64,000 bases of DNA. Source: Alviniconcha marisindica (lineage: Eukaryota; Mollusca; Gastropoda; Provannidae). The DNA is taken from positions 47,501-111,500 of the forward strand of contig JABMCL010000073.1 in assembly GCA_018857735.1 (NCBI GenBank). Direction: 5' to 3'. The translations under genes were made by a program, and so were the position numbers. The notes beneath the pieces are model-generated. The model saw nothing but the letters and a program-made list of their open reading frames with translations. It was not told the origin of the DNA and did no database searches. Below, one piece after another: positions 1-12,384 of this stretch. Position 1 is the stretch's first letter; each line of letters starts with the position of its first letter.

Positions 1-247
1 GATTTTTCACCTGTCAAACGTTTCGCCTTTGAACTTCTTTGTGTATTTATACTATTTTCATTGCAGAACGCTTCATGCTTTTTTGAAGGGTAGGCGCTCC
101 AGAACGGTTTTTAAAAAAAACAAAATTCTTTTAAATGCCATTCTACGTTACGACTAAATCACTGACGCAGAACAAGATCTGCTGGATTTATCACGATTTT
201 TGTGTGTGTGTTTTTTTTAAAAATCTTATGGTCCTGAAGGCTGGCAG
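1..247. other. intron or upstream flank of gene A
   Basis: AT-rich DNA before the GC-rich coding exon. A pyrimidine-rich stretch ending in CAG at 63-65 looks like a splice acceptor, but the sequence after it is stopped in all three frames within about 110 bases. A second acceptor-like site, after a T-rich stretch, ends in GGCAG at 247 and fits the onset of the GC-rich open frame. Confidence 0.35.
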
Positions 248-440
248 GGACCGGCAGATATCCGGCAGCCCAAGCAATCTCCCCCCCAACGAGTCCGGCG
301 CGTCAGCTGCCACGTCGCACGCCAACTCGGTGCTCTCCCCTGGCCACGGGACGCTGTCGAGCACGGACCCCACGCCACGAGACGGCGCTCACATCGTGCC
401 GGCGACGTCGTCGCTCTCCTGGCAGGCGCTGCAGAACGAG

Positions 441-485
<45 letters not shown>

Positions 486-1753
486 AGCCTGTGCCTCCGC
501 ACGCCCAGGACCCCGCGGACCCCGCGAGAAGACCTCCGCGCTCTCGGCTTCGACCCCACGTCCACGCTGCCGTCCGTGGGCTCCGACGACGAGCATGGCG
601 GCTACAGACTTCTGGCCGAGACGCCCTCCCCTCGCCCCGACACCCCGTTCCACAAGCAGCTCGCCCCGCAGTCCCTCAAGAACCGGCGGCCCAACCTCAT
701 GTCCCGGGGCCTCGCCGTGGACGAGGCCGTGGAGAACGGCGAGAGAACTCCCGCCGAGGACAGAGTGAGGCTCGCGGGCGGCACGGCCGGCCTGCCCGCG
801 GAGCCTGGGGCCAAGCAGCGGAAGAAGCGGATAAGCAAGGCCCCGAGAGACATCGCCGGCGCCTCCGGGATTCAGCGCGCGTCGCTGGCGGGCCGCGAGG
901 AGGAAACGAACCCCAGGGGCGGAGAAGGGGGCTTGCACGCCAGAGGCAACCGGGCCTTCGTGGGCGGCGAGTCGCCGGAGGCCCCCTTCAGGCACTTGAG
1001 AAACGTTGACACGGTGAAGTACACCCCCATCAAGGGCCTGAAGGACAAGCGAAACGCCGGCCAAAAGGCGTTCCCGTACACGTCGGAACTCCTCGACTTC
1101 GTGGGCGAAGCGAAGAAGAGCAAGACGAGCTACAGCCTGGTGGACCAGGAGGCCACGCGCGGGGGCGAGGTGAAGGAAAGAAGAAGAAATCCGCCGTCCA
1201 GAAGAAAGCGGAGGACATGCTGTTCGCCCCTCGCTTCAGGCTGGGGGATGATCGCCAGGACAGGAACTGCCTGTCCGACAACGACATCGGCGGCGACGAC
1301 GACCTGGGCGACATGGAACCCGACAGCGTCATGTCCGACGTGGAGGGCGTGGCCTCGCCCCGGCTGATCCCCGTCAAGAAAACGGACCGAACCGTCTCCG
1401 TCGACCGAACCGTCTCCCACGACCCGCCCCAGTCCCCGAGAAGCGACCCGGACACCGACTGGGAAATCACCGACTGCGAGCTGGAGGAAGACGCGAAGAA
1501 GGTGGACGGGCCCAAAGTCCTGCCAGGGGCCAAAGGAGCTCAGCAGCTTCGAGCTACCAGCGCTCAGAAGACGAGAGAGTCTTCGGCGGAAGCACGGAGA
1601 CGAGGAGGGGTGCAGAACGACTCCAGGAGGAGGTACATCGCGCTCAACAGCCTGCGACGCAAAGCCAACCAGCTGGCACTGCAGGCGGAGCTGCGGAAGC
1701 AGAAGCGACCCGACTCCTCCTCCGGCTCCCGCCTCGAGGTCCTTGAAGTTTGA
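248..1753 (+). CDS. C-terminal exon of an unrecognised, acidic, low-complexity protein (5'-partial, one frameshift)
   Basis: I do not recognise the family. An open frame from about 248 runs to about 1178. The frame set by the ATG at 1217 continues it to a TGA at 1751-1753, giving roughly 500 residues. The two halves join if one base is missing in the purine-only stretch 1173-1189. The joined text is then a Lys-rich stretch followed by the segment starting MLFAPRFRLGDD. Visible features are 15 consecutive Asp codons (441-485), a TPRTPRTPRE repeat, many Ser/Pro/Arg stretches, a second acidic patch (DIGGDDDLGDMEPDS) and a basic, helical-looking C-terminus with SLRRKANQLALQAELRKQKR. No transmembrane segment or enzyme motif is visible. 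Composition suggests a disordered cytoplasmic or nuclear tail. GC content is far above the flanks, which argues for real coding sequence. The exon start is chosen from the acceptor at 247 and is uncertain. The break could be a sequencing error, a real frameshift, or a tiny intron. Confidence 0.6.
441..485 (+). repeat. (GAC)15 trinucleotide run encoding poly-Asp
   Basis: Fifteen uninterrupted GAC codons inside gene A follow a Glu codon. A pure codon run is prone to length polymorphism. Confidence 0.9.
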
Positions 1754-1897
1754 CCACGTCCACCTCCTAGGAACTGCGTTCGGGACAGCAACGATGACGG
1801 GTATGCACATCGTGATAAGCATGTACGGTCAAAAACTACCGCCGCTTATTGCGTCAGCGATCGCGCTAGGTCTGATCCGTGGAGTTAGGACATTTCG
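1754..1897 (+). other. probable 3' UTR of gene A
   Basis: Unique sequence between the stop codon and the first minisatellite. No AATAAA is visible in it. Confidence 0.3.
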
Positions 1898-2205
1898 GGA
1901 TCAGTCTGGTGGGTGACAAGGTTTCAAGGATCAGTCTGGTGACAAGGTTTCAAGGATCAGTCTGGTGACAAGGTTTCGAGGATCAGTCTGGTGACAAGGT
2001 TTCAAGGATCAGTCTGGTGACAAGGTTTCAAGGATCAGTCTGGTGACAAGGTTTCAAGGATCAGTCTGGTGACAAGGTTTCAAGGATCAGTCTGGTGACA
2101 AGGTTTCAAGGATCAGTCTGGTGACAGGGTTTCAAGGATCAGTCTGGTGACAAGGTTTCAAGGATCAGTCTGGTGACAAGGTTTCAAGGATCAGTCTGGT
2201 GACGA
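1898..2205. repeat. 26-bp minisatellite, 12 copies
   Basis: Head-to-tail units starting GGATCAGTCTGGTGACAAGG. The first spacing is 30 bp and the rest are 26 bp. Copies differ by only a few bases, so the array is young. Confidence 0.95.
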
Positions 2206-2699
2206 ACGGTCAGGCTCGGAAATCTAGGACATGCTGAGTATGGCCATACTTAGTGTGTGAGAGTGCGGGTCGTCGTGACCGCCCACACTCATCTGCTGTC
2301 AAAATCTCGCCCAAGACAACGGATGTGAGAGGTTAATTAGCATGACAACACTTCCGGTTCCACGACAACCGTCAGTGGGACTACTCTTTAACACACGTTC
2401 ACGAACCGTCAACATTGCTCTGAGAAGACCTGTTTGTGATCTGCCTTTGCGCCCACAAAGAAGGAAACAGACACCGGATGTGGAACTGGACCTGAACATG
2501 ATTTATCTTCGTGTGATCAGCAATGAGAAAACGATACATATGATAGTGACGTTTGTGGTAAACAGGTAGCATCTGACATTCGGACCAATATGTCATTTAC
2601 TAGTTACTCAGACGAAGTCAAGCGTTGTGACGTCAGAATTCATCAATCTAAATATAGTCATTGACCTCTTGCCAGTTTCAGAGTTGTGCTTCGTCCCGT
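2206..2699. other. no gene seen
   Basis: Mixed unique sequence. Short open frames exist on both strands but show no recognisable protein or splice context. Confidence 0.5.
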
Positions 2700-3650
2700 G
2701 TCCCCGAGATATACGGACATTGTTCACATTCATTATCCCATAGTCTACCTATGTCACCAGTATAATATACACAGACATTGTTCATAGTCATTATCTCACG
2801 GTAACCCCATGGATATTGCCACGTGGTCTTTTTTTATGTCACCCATATACAGGGGCATTGTTCACAGTCGTCATTATCCCGTGGTCTTCCCATCTCAGCT
2901 ATATACTCGGACATTGTTCACGGTCATTATCCTGTGGTTTTTCCAAGTGACGAGAAACACGGACATTGTTCATAGTCATTATCCAATGGCTTTCCCATGT
3001 CACCGATACACACGGATATTGTTCGCAGTCATCATTATCCCATGGTCTTCCCATCTCAGCTATATACTCGGACATTGTTCACACTCATTATCCAAGTGAA
3101 GTCAATTATCCAAGTGACGAGAAACACGAACATTGTTCATAGTCATTATCCAATGGTTTTCCCATGTCACCGATACACACGGATATTGTTCACAGTCATC
3201 ATTATCCCATGGTCTTCTCATGAAACTGGGATACACGGACATTGTTCACAGTCATGATCCCATGGTATTCCAGTGTCACCGATACACACGGATATTGTTC
3301 ACAGTCATAATTATCCCATCGTCTTCCCATGTCACCGAGACACATGGACATTGTTCACAGTCAGTCCCTCGTGGTCCTGCTATGTCATCAAAATACACAG
3401 ACATTTTTCACAGCCAGTGAGATCTTCCCATGTTACCGATATACACGCATATTGTTCACAGTCATAATTATCCCGTAGTCTTCGCGTGAAACCGAAATAC
3501 ACGCACTTTGTTCACAGCCAGTTCATCGTGGTCTTCTCATGCCAGCTACAAGCAAGGACACTGTCCACGGTCATTATTCCGTGGTCTTTCGATGTCAACG
3601 AAATACACGGACATTGTTCACAGTCTTATCCCGTGGTCTTCCCATGTTAA
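2700..3650. repeat. degenerate ~55-60-bp satellite
   Basis: Diverged units share GGACATTGTTCACAGTCATT, then a TATCCC(A/G)TGGTCTTCCCATG stretch and a GTCACC-containing segment. Short open frames here are by-products of the repeat. Confidence 0.9.
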
Positions 3651-3811
3651 TAATAATAATAATAAATAATTCTTATAATGCGCTATTCTTTAACCAGAGT
3701 TAAACTCACTGCGCTGTACAAACATCTTATCACAAAAAACACATTAACATACATTTCAGCAAACAAAACTTTAATTATTGTAGCTTTAATTACCATTATC
3801 GCCTATCGAAC

Positions 3812-3869
<58 letters not shown>

Positions 3870-3870
3870 C
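3651..3870. repeat. AT-rich stretch with (CA)n microsatellite
   Basis: A (TAA)n stretch, then a segment resembling the tail of a retroposon (GCGCTATTCTTTAACC), then (CA)n at 3812-3870. This splits the satellite into two differently organised blocks. Confidence 0.8.
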
Positions 3871-4520
3871 ATGCAAGGACATTGTTCGCAATTACCTAGA
3901 TGCAAGGACATTGTTCACATTCATTATCCCATGGTCTTGACATTGTTCACAGTCTTATCCCGTGGTCTTGCTATGTTACCTAGATGCAAGGACATTCTTC
4001 ACAGTCATTACCCCGTGGTCTTCCTATGTTACCTAGATGCAAGGACATTCTTCACATTCATTATCCCATGGTCTTGACATTGTTCACAGTCTTATTCCGT
4101 GGTCTTCCTATGTTACCTAGATGCAAGGACATTCTTCACATTCATTATCCCGTGGTCTTGACATTGTTCACAGTCTTATCCCGTGGTCTTCCTATGTTAC
4201 CTAGATACAAGGACATTCTTCACATTCATTATCCCGTGGTCTTGACATTGTTCACAGTCATATCCCGTGGTCTTGCTATGTTACCTAGATGCAAGGACAT
4301 TCTTCACAGTCATTATCCCATGGTCTTGACATTGTTCACAGTCTTATCCCGTGGTCTTCCTATGTGACCTAGATGCAAGGACATTCTTCACAGTCATTAT
4401 CCCGTTGTCTTGACATGTCGCTAAGACACAGAAATATTGTTTAGTCATTATCCCACAGTACTCACATGTCACTGGAATATTCACGGACATTGTTCACAGT
4501 CATTATTCCGTAGTCAGTAT
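3871..4520. repeat. 84-bp higher-order repeat of the same satellite
   Basis: Two related half-units, one with CATTGTTCACAGTC and one with CATTCTTCACATTCATT, alternate. The spacing of 84 bp was measured at 4076, 4160 and 4244. Each unit includes a TACCTAGATGCAAGGACATT segment. Confidence 0.9.
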
Positions 4521-4955
4521 GACCGTTTGCACCAAACACATTGGAATGGTGTCGTCGCTGTCATGATTTACAGGTGTTGTATGTATTGCCAAACTTCTTG
4601 TCTTCCGTGAGTGAATCGTCCGCAGACATTTTGAACGACTGGTTGTGTTCGGCCGATGGCCTCAGCTGGTGTTTGTTTTCCTTGTTAGCGTTCCTCGGCT
4701 ATACTCCGAGGTTCATCTAATGTTTGGTGAGAAGGTAGCGTGTGCAGCCGTTTCCCCACACCTGTACCTGCTGCCATACGTGCAAGTGCAGTGTTTCCCG
4801 CCACTCCGGCAGCTTCTCTCCGACTTCTAGGGATGGGGGCAGAGGGTGGGGGGGGGGGGGGGGGGGGGGGGGAGGGGGTGCCGGTCTAGTTTTCTTCGTT
4901 GGCTGTTGTGTGAATCAGACTGTGAGGCAACGCTGAGGGGAGTGACAACGTTTTC
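4521..4955. other. no gene seen; poly-G tract
   Basis: Unique sequence with a near-continuous G tract at about 4848-4876. Confidence 0.6.
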
Positions 4956-5960
4956 TTAATGTCCTTGTGGTGTTGAAACCAGTCTTTTACGTGAATCAGA
5001 CTGTAAGGCAACACTGAGCGGGATTTTCCTGGACTGAGTCTTTGTGTGTCCAGTCTTGATGTCCTTGCGGTGTTGAAACCAGTCTTTTGCGTGAATCAGA
5101 CTGTAAGGCGACACTGAGCGAGATTTTCCTGGACTGTCTTTGTGAGAATCAGACTGTGAGGCGACACTGAGCGGGATTTTCCTGGACTGAGTCTTTGTGT
5201 GAATCAGTCTGTTAAAAACAGAGGGATTTGACATCGTTTTCTTGATGCTGTGTTGAAACCAGTCTTTGTGTGAATCAGACTGTGAGGCGACACTGAGTGG
5301 GATTTTCCTGGGCTGAGTCTTTGTGTGAATCAGACTGTTAAAAACTGGGATTTGACATCGTTTTCTTGATGCTGTATTGAAACCAGTCTTTTGCGTGAAT
5401 CAGACTGTGAGGCGACACTGTGAGCGGGATTTTCTTGGACTGAGTCTTTGTGTGAATCAGACTGTTAAAAACAGCGGAATTTGACATCATTTTCTTGTGG
5501 TGTTGAAACCAGTCTTTCTTTGTGTGAAACAGACTGTAAGGCGACACTGTGAGCGGGATTTTCTTGGACTGAGTCTTTGTGTGAATCAGACTGTTAAAAA
5601 CAGCGGAATTTGACATCATTTTCTTGTGGTGTTGAAACCAGTCTTTCTTTGTGTGAAACAGACTGTAAGGCGACACTGTGAGCGGGATTTTCTTGGACTG
5701 AGTCTTTGTGTGAATCAGACTGTTAAGAACAGCGGAATTTGACATCATTTTCTTGTGGTGTTGAAACCAGTCTTTCTTTGTGTGAAACAGACTGTGAGGC
5801 GACACTGAGCGGGATTTTCCTGGACTGAGTCTTTGTGTGAATCAGACTGTTGAAAACAGCAGAATTTGACATCATTTTCTTGATGCTCTTGTGCTGCTGA
5901 ATGAAACCAGTCTTTTGTGTGAATCAGGTTCTTAACACAAGCGGAATTTGACATTTTTTG
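4956..5960. repeat. 129-bp minisatellite array
   Basis: Units contain two half-repeats, each with a GTGAATCAGACTGT-type core. The 129-bp period is exact at 5491, 5620 and 5749. The left part is more degenerate. A minus-strand open frame across the array exists because 129 is a multiple of three. Confidence 0.93.
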
Positions 5961-7426
<1,466 letters not shown>

Positions 7427-8280
7427 CTGTTGAGGAGAAAAAAATATGAGAAGTGAGACAAGAAACAGACAATGGCCACGTGCAACATCAAGAAACAACG
7501 AACTGTTACGGAACTCTCTGCTTTATTTGTCACACGCTTTTTCTGATGAACTTTTTTTGTGCCTTTATTATTTTCATTTAAAAAAACAAAACAAAAAAAC
7601 ACAATTTAACAATATTTGATATATCTGCCCTCGAGCTTGATAATTATACTTTTCATCATACGGCTGTCAATAGGACCTCATTACACTAGAGTAGGTGTTG
7701 CTGCCCCAGAAACCATTTCAACATTCTGTAAGTTACATTGTAAAATTTGCATTTGTGATTACAGATTGGTACAGGTAGCATCAAACATCTGAAGTGAATA
7801 AAAGGTCTCGGAAAAACAACAACCCCAAAACCCCTAAATCTGTAGAAACTTGGCAATTTGTTGAGGAAAAAAAGTATCACAAAGTGAGACAAGAAACAGA
7901 CACTGTCACATGCAATATAAAGAAACAACGAACTGTTATGGAACTCTGCTTTATTTGTCACACGCTTTTTCTGATTAACTTTTTTGTGCCTTTATTATTT
8001 ATTTATTTATTTTTTAAACAAAAACACAATTTAACAACATTTGATACATCTGCCTTCGAGCTTGATAATTATACTTTTCATCATATGGCTGTCAATGGGA
8101 CCTCATTACACTAGAGTAAGTGTTGCTGCCCCAGAGATCATTTCAACATTCTGTAAGTTACATTGTAAAATTTGCATTTGTGATTACAGATTGGGACAGG
8201 TAGCATCAAACATCTGAAGTGAATAAAAGGTCTCTCAAAAAAACAACAACCCAAAACCCCTAAATCTGTAGAAACTTTTG
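7427..8280. repeat. tandem duplication, 2 x ~431 bp
   Basis: The segment beginning GTTGAGGAGAAAAAAATATG at 7427 recurs from about 7858 with small indels. Both copies run through CATTTGTGATTACAGATTGG to a closing CCCTAAATCTGTAGAAACTT. No intact reading frame spans the unit. Confidence 0.88.
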
Positions 8281-8478
8281 TTACATGAATAGTTAGAGAG
8301 AGAGAAAAAATATATACAAAGAGATCTAAAGATCAGTCAGTTTAATTTAATGTTAATGTCCTGCCAAGAACACAGTTTTACTTTTTAAACACTAAGTCAG
8401 TACACATTTGTGACTTCTCATGACTGAAATTGCCCTGATGGTTGACCGGGTGCTAAAATTAATTATCTATTCCGTGAT

Positions 8479-8703
8479 CCAAACACAAAAAGGTTCAAAC
8501 AAACGCTTATTTATTTGAACACGGACACACAGTATGCAAATTTTCGGGGAAATCCCCTTTATCAATTAGCCATAAAACGACTCTTAAACAACAGATAAAC
8601 GGTCAAAAATGATGAAAGATGAAATAAAAAGACTCAGCTTGTTCGGTGTTTGGAAGATTGTGTTAAAATAAATAAGCGTTCGTTTGAACCTTTTTGTGTT
8701 TGG
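8479..8703. mobile_element. 225-bp inverted-repeat (MITE-like) element
   Basis: The left arm at 8479-8516, starting CCAAACACAAAAAGGTTCAA, pairs with the right arm at 8666-8703 over 38 bp with one mismatch. The 149-bp centre has no coding capacity. I could not define a clear target duplication. Confidence 0.75.
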
Positions 8704-8756
8704 AATAGAATAGTCATGGAATAGATTTATAAAAAATAAAAAAAATAAAAAAAAAA

Positions 8757-8803
8757 TCTGAAACAGAATGACTAAAAATGCTAGCAGTCATTCTGTTTCA
8801 GAT
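8757..8803. repeat. perfect 18-bp hairpin
   Basis: ATCTGAAACAGAATGACT and its exact reverse complement flank a short loop. The arm sequence resembles the end of the inverted-repeat family seen at 11.0, 29.1 and 57.6 kb. Confidence 0.85.
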
Positions 8804-9621
8804 TTTTTATATCGATTCCATGACTAAATCTATACTCAAATCAGATAGATATTTCGCTGTTTTACGTCCACTGAACCATTTCAATTGCATCAGGGTGAAA
8901 CAAAGCATAAAGCTACCCCAAAATAAAACAACCACAACAAATCTCACCAAACTGTTCACACAAGTAGAACATATACAGTAAAATTACATGTTTCCAAAAG
9001 GCAGCCCCTGCGATATTACCCTTGTGTATAACAGCACATAAAGCCAGGAGAAGCTGGTGACATTCATGCTTCCATCTAACTTTTCAATACAAGATCTTTA
9101 AAAATTGTTTGAAGAGGAAGTAAAAAGGAATTACAAATATCATTAAAAACAATTTTGTAAACAAAGTTGCATAATAACCAATAGTACCAGTGGCAGATAT
9201 GCATGACCACCTATCATCTCCTAGCCAATTCAAATGAAAAAAAAAGGCTATGCAAAAAAGCCTATCTTTTGGTAAAACTAAATTTGACAAAGTTTCTGGA
9301 ATGTAGCCAGCGGAGAACGAGTCAACAGCAGAAAAAACGAGAAGACAGAGCAAAAAAGGACAAGACAGAATAACAAGACAGCAGGTACGGGGAAGACAGA
9401 AAGAGCAAAAGGACAAGATAGAACTTAATAATAATAATACGTAACTCTTAATAATAATACGCCTAATCCAACTTGCCTGGCTCAAAGCACTTCACAATTC
9501 AAAACAAAAATGGACACCAGAATCGATACATAAAACATGCATACATAAAAACATAGGAGAAGACAGAGCCAGAAAAGTTAGTTAGTTCCTGTATTTAAAC
9601 AGCCTGTCAACTGCATATGGT
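8804..9621. other. no gene seen
   Basis: AT-rich unique DNA. The open frame on the minus strand at 9084-9485 is Leu/Phe-rich and lacks splice or family support. Confidence 0.5.
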
Positions 9622-10116
9622 CCCCAGTAAACATGCCGGATCCGATTTGCATCCGGGCCGGATTGGCCAGAAGCGGGCCGGATGATTCTTGCACACTGGA
9701 CCGGATCCGTTTGGCCAAAACCTGGCACAATCAGCCAGAACTAAATCGGATCCGGGCTGGTTTTGTATAATGTTATCCGGGACGTCTGTGGAAGAACGGA
9801 ACCGAGTCTAAAAGTGGGAAACTGGTAGCGGCCCGTTTGTGTCCTGCCAGAAACTGGGCCAGATGATTCCTGCACACCAGCTGGCTTTCAGACTAGATGA
9901 GTTTAGACAAACCCTGGCCAGGCCATCCAGATCGGACCCGGGCTGGTTTTTCACAGTATGGTCCATGCCTTTTTGTAAAACAGGAACTGAAAACGATGTG
10001 GGAAGTTGGATCCGGCATGCTAGATCCGGTCCGATTCTGGCTGCACGCTGGCCATAATGGCCATGACTGACCGTAACCAAAACGTTTCCGGACCGCATCC
10101 GGCATGTTTACTGGGG
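9622..10116. mobile_element. 495-bp non-autonomous element with terminal inverted repeats
   Basis: It begins CCCCAGTAAACATGCCGGAT and ends with the reverse complement of that sequence, followed by further similar GGATCC/CCGG-rich inner repeats. It has high GC against AT-rich flanks and no transposase. A related end (CCAGTAAACATGCC on the minus strand) occurs at about 24130. The superfamily is unassigned because no target duplication is obvious. Confidence 0.75.
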
Positions 10117-10210
10117 TCACCTCAGAATGAATCACACATTTGGAATTCTTTTACACCAGTTTGCAAGTCACTATATCACAGGGTTGTCTGATACACTGTT
10201 AGTGTTATAA

Positions 10211-10410
10211 CATTAAAAACCAGCTATTCGTCTGTCCATCAGTGCACAGTAACACAAGTTTTGGTACCTATTTATATCCTGTAGGCACTCACCATGAGAA
10301 CCTGCCAGAACATTAAAAACCATCCATTCATCTATCTATCAGTGCACAGTAACACAGGTTTTGGTACCTATTTACATCCTGCAGGCACTCGCCATGGGAA
10401 CCTGCTTAAA
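10211..10410. repeat. tandem duplication, 2 x 100 bp
   Basis: CATTAAAAACCA at 10211 recurs at 10311. Both copies contain ATCAGTGCACAGTAACACA and TTTTGGTACCTATTTA. Confidence 0.9.
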
Positions 10411-10679
10411 TCGCTTGTGACTATGAGCAGGGTGACATGTTTTATTCCGTAGGCCCACATGGGAAAGTGTGTTGGCCAAAACAGTTCAAAAGTAGGGAGG
10501 GGATTTGGAGATGAAAAAGAACAGAAGAAAAAAAAAAATGATGGTGAATGGACTGGGAAGGTCGAAATTAGGACAGGGGAGAAATTGCTGGCAGTGGGTG
10601 AAGCATGCGTGGCTATATTTTGACCTACTCCAGGCCTTAAAGGGAGACTATTTGTCAAGTCTGGCTTCTCAACAGGGAA

Positions 10680-10716
10680 GGGGGGGTGGGGGGGCGGTGG
10701 GAGGGGGGGGGGGGGG
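10680..10716 (+). repeat. poly-G-rich tract
   Basis: Interrupted G runs that could form G-quadruplexes. The tract appears to truncate the left end of the neighbouring inverted-repeat element. Confidence 0.85.
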
Positions 10717-10730
10717 TAATTTCTGCAATA

Positions 10731-11049
10731 CAAAATCAACAAACAAGGGAGCTAATTAGCGCTTGAAATACATAACACAAGTACAACAACAAAGACCTGA
10801 GTTGCCTCTGGTAACTCTCACCCGGCATGCGTGTAAATACAAGGTGCATAAACTCCACCAGAGTTGAGGATGTACCTCTGGTGGACTTTATGTACCTTGT
10901 ATTTATTTACATGCATGCCAGGTGAAAGTTGCCATAGGCATGAGTTGGTCTTTGTTGTTGTACTTGTGTTACGTATTACGAGCGCTAATTAACTCCCTTG
11001 TGTGTTGATTCTTCATGAGTGCTCTGGGCCTCGATCTGTTTCAGATTGT
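10731..11049. mobile_element. foldback MITE, family with ATCTGAAACAG termini
   Basis: The left arm (AATCAACAAACAAGGGAGCT onward) and the right arm are long imperfect inverted repeats. They meet near CTCCACCAGAG/CTCTGGTGGA at about 10854-10882. The right end runs to GATCTGTTTCAGATT. A deleted sister copy is at 28876-29118 and a terminal fragment at 57554-57620. There is no coding capacity. Confidence 0.82.
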
Positions 11050-11077
11050 TTACACCCAATACCCAATGCAGCACAAT

Positions 11078-11091
11078 TAATATATATATAA

Positions 11092-11139
<48 letters not shown>

Positions 11140-11144
11140 GGAGC

Positions 11145-11236
<92 letters not shown>

Positions 11237-11496
11237 AAAAAAAAGAGAGAGAAAAAGAAAAAGAAAAAAAGAAGAAGAAAAAAAGTTGAATGAAGGGAAG
11301 GTAGAAATTAGTGAAACAGAATTTTGGGCAGAAAGTTAAGCTTACAAGGCTATGTCTGGACCTACTCCAGGCTATAAAAAAAAGAAAGAACAAAAGTTGT
11401 CATTTTGTTTACAGTGTCTATAAACATGTACTTAAGTAAGTGAATGAGTGAGTGAGTGAGTGAGTGATTGTGTGTGTGTGAGTGATGTGTGTGTGT

Positions 11497-11565
<69 letters not shown>

Positions 11566-11566
11566 A
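11078..11566. repeat. compound microsatellites (TA)n, (GA)n, (GT)n
   Basis: (TA)n at 11078-11136, (GA)n at 11147-11232 and GAGT/(GT)n at about 11441-11566. Confidence 0.95.
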
Positions 11567-12384
11567 TGTGTAAGCTGGTCAGTGTGGTTGTTGTTAGTGT
11601 CATTTGTAAAGTGCTCTAGTTCCCACCTTATGTGGAAGACAGACACTATACAGATCCTCTTTATTATTTTTACTACTTAATGATATCAGATGGACCAAGT
11701 ACAGTACATATACACATACACAAATGAAGGTAAAGAAAAGAAAGTGTGCACAATAAAATTTAAAAAAAAAACCACATAAATACTCCTCTCTGCTTTAAAA
11801 CAACTTGGAAAGAATGTTTGTGAGAAAAAATGCTACTGAGACTAAGTACAACTCAAATCTGACAAAATAAATACATAAACACATAAGCAATGAAATATAT
11901 TGTTGTGAGCAATGATAAGATACAGTGTATGCACATCCACCAACCTACACACACATACCTCCTACCCACCCTGCAACCACCACTACCACCACCATATACC
12001 ATAGGAACACAAAATATCAAATCAAATCTCCACAAACACAAATGCTACGAAGTATCTAAAGGAGCAGTGATGATTAAGAGGTGAAATACCAGTAGGAAAA
12101 AAGGAATGTTCAATGAAATCAAAACAGAAAAAAATCAAAATAGAAAAAAGGTAATGTATCAAATAAACCAATTAAAGCACACACTTTCTTTGTTGGTATC
12201 ATGGTCAGTGAAACTGAGCATAAAACCAGAAAGATAAAACAAGACAAGCACGTACACAGAATATGAACTCATCAAGATTTCTCAAGGACAGGACTCTTTT
12301 ACAACTGAAGGATACACAATGACCTCAAGTAGCTGGGGGTGGGGACCAGCAAACTTACCAAGTGGTAACTTCAACATGTAACAA
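11567..12384. other. no gene seen
   Basis: AT-rich unique sequence without supported exons. Confidence 0.5.

Noticed and set aside
491..1009. Alternative plus-strand frame inside gene A
   Set aside because: It is Arg/Pro/Ala-rich, as expected from reading GC-rich coding DNA out of frame. The chosen frame has the Asp run and varied composition.
303..1064. Long minus-strand open frame opposite gene A
   Set aside because: It has a poly-Val run from antisense GAC and GC-driven openness, with no independent support.
3678..4367. Chain of open frames with THTHTH and MLPRCKDILH repeats
   Set aside because: Translation of microsatellite and satellite DNA; unit length divisible by three keeps them open.
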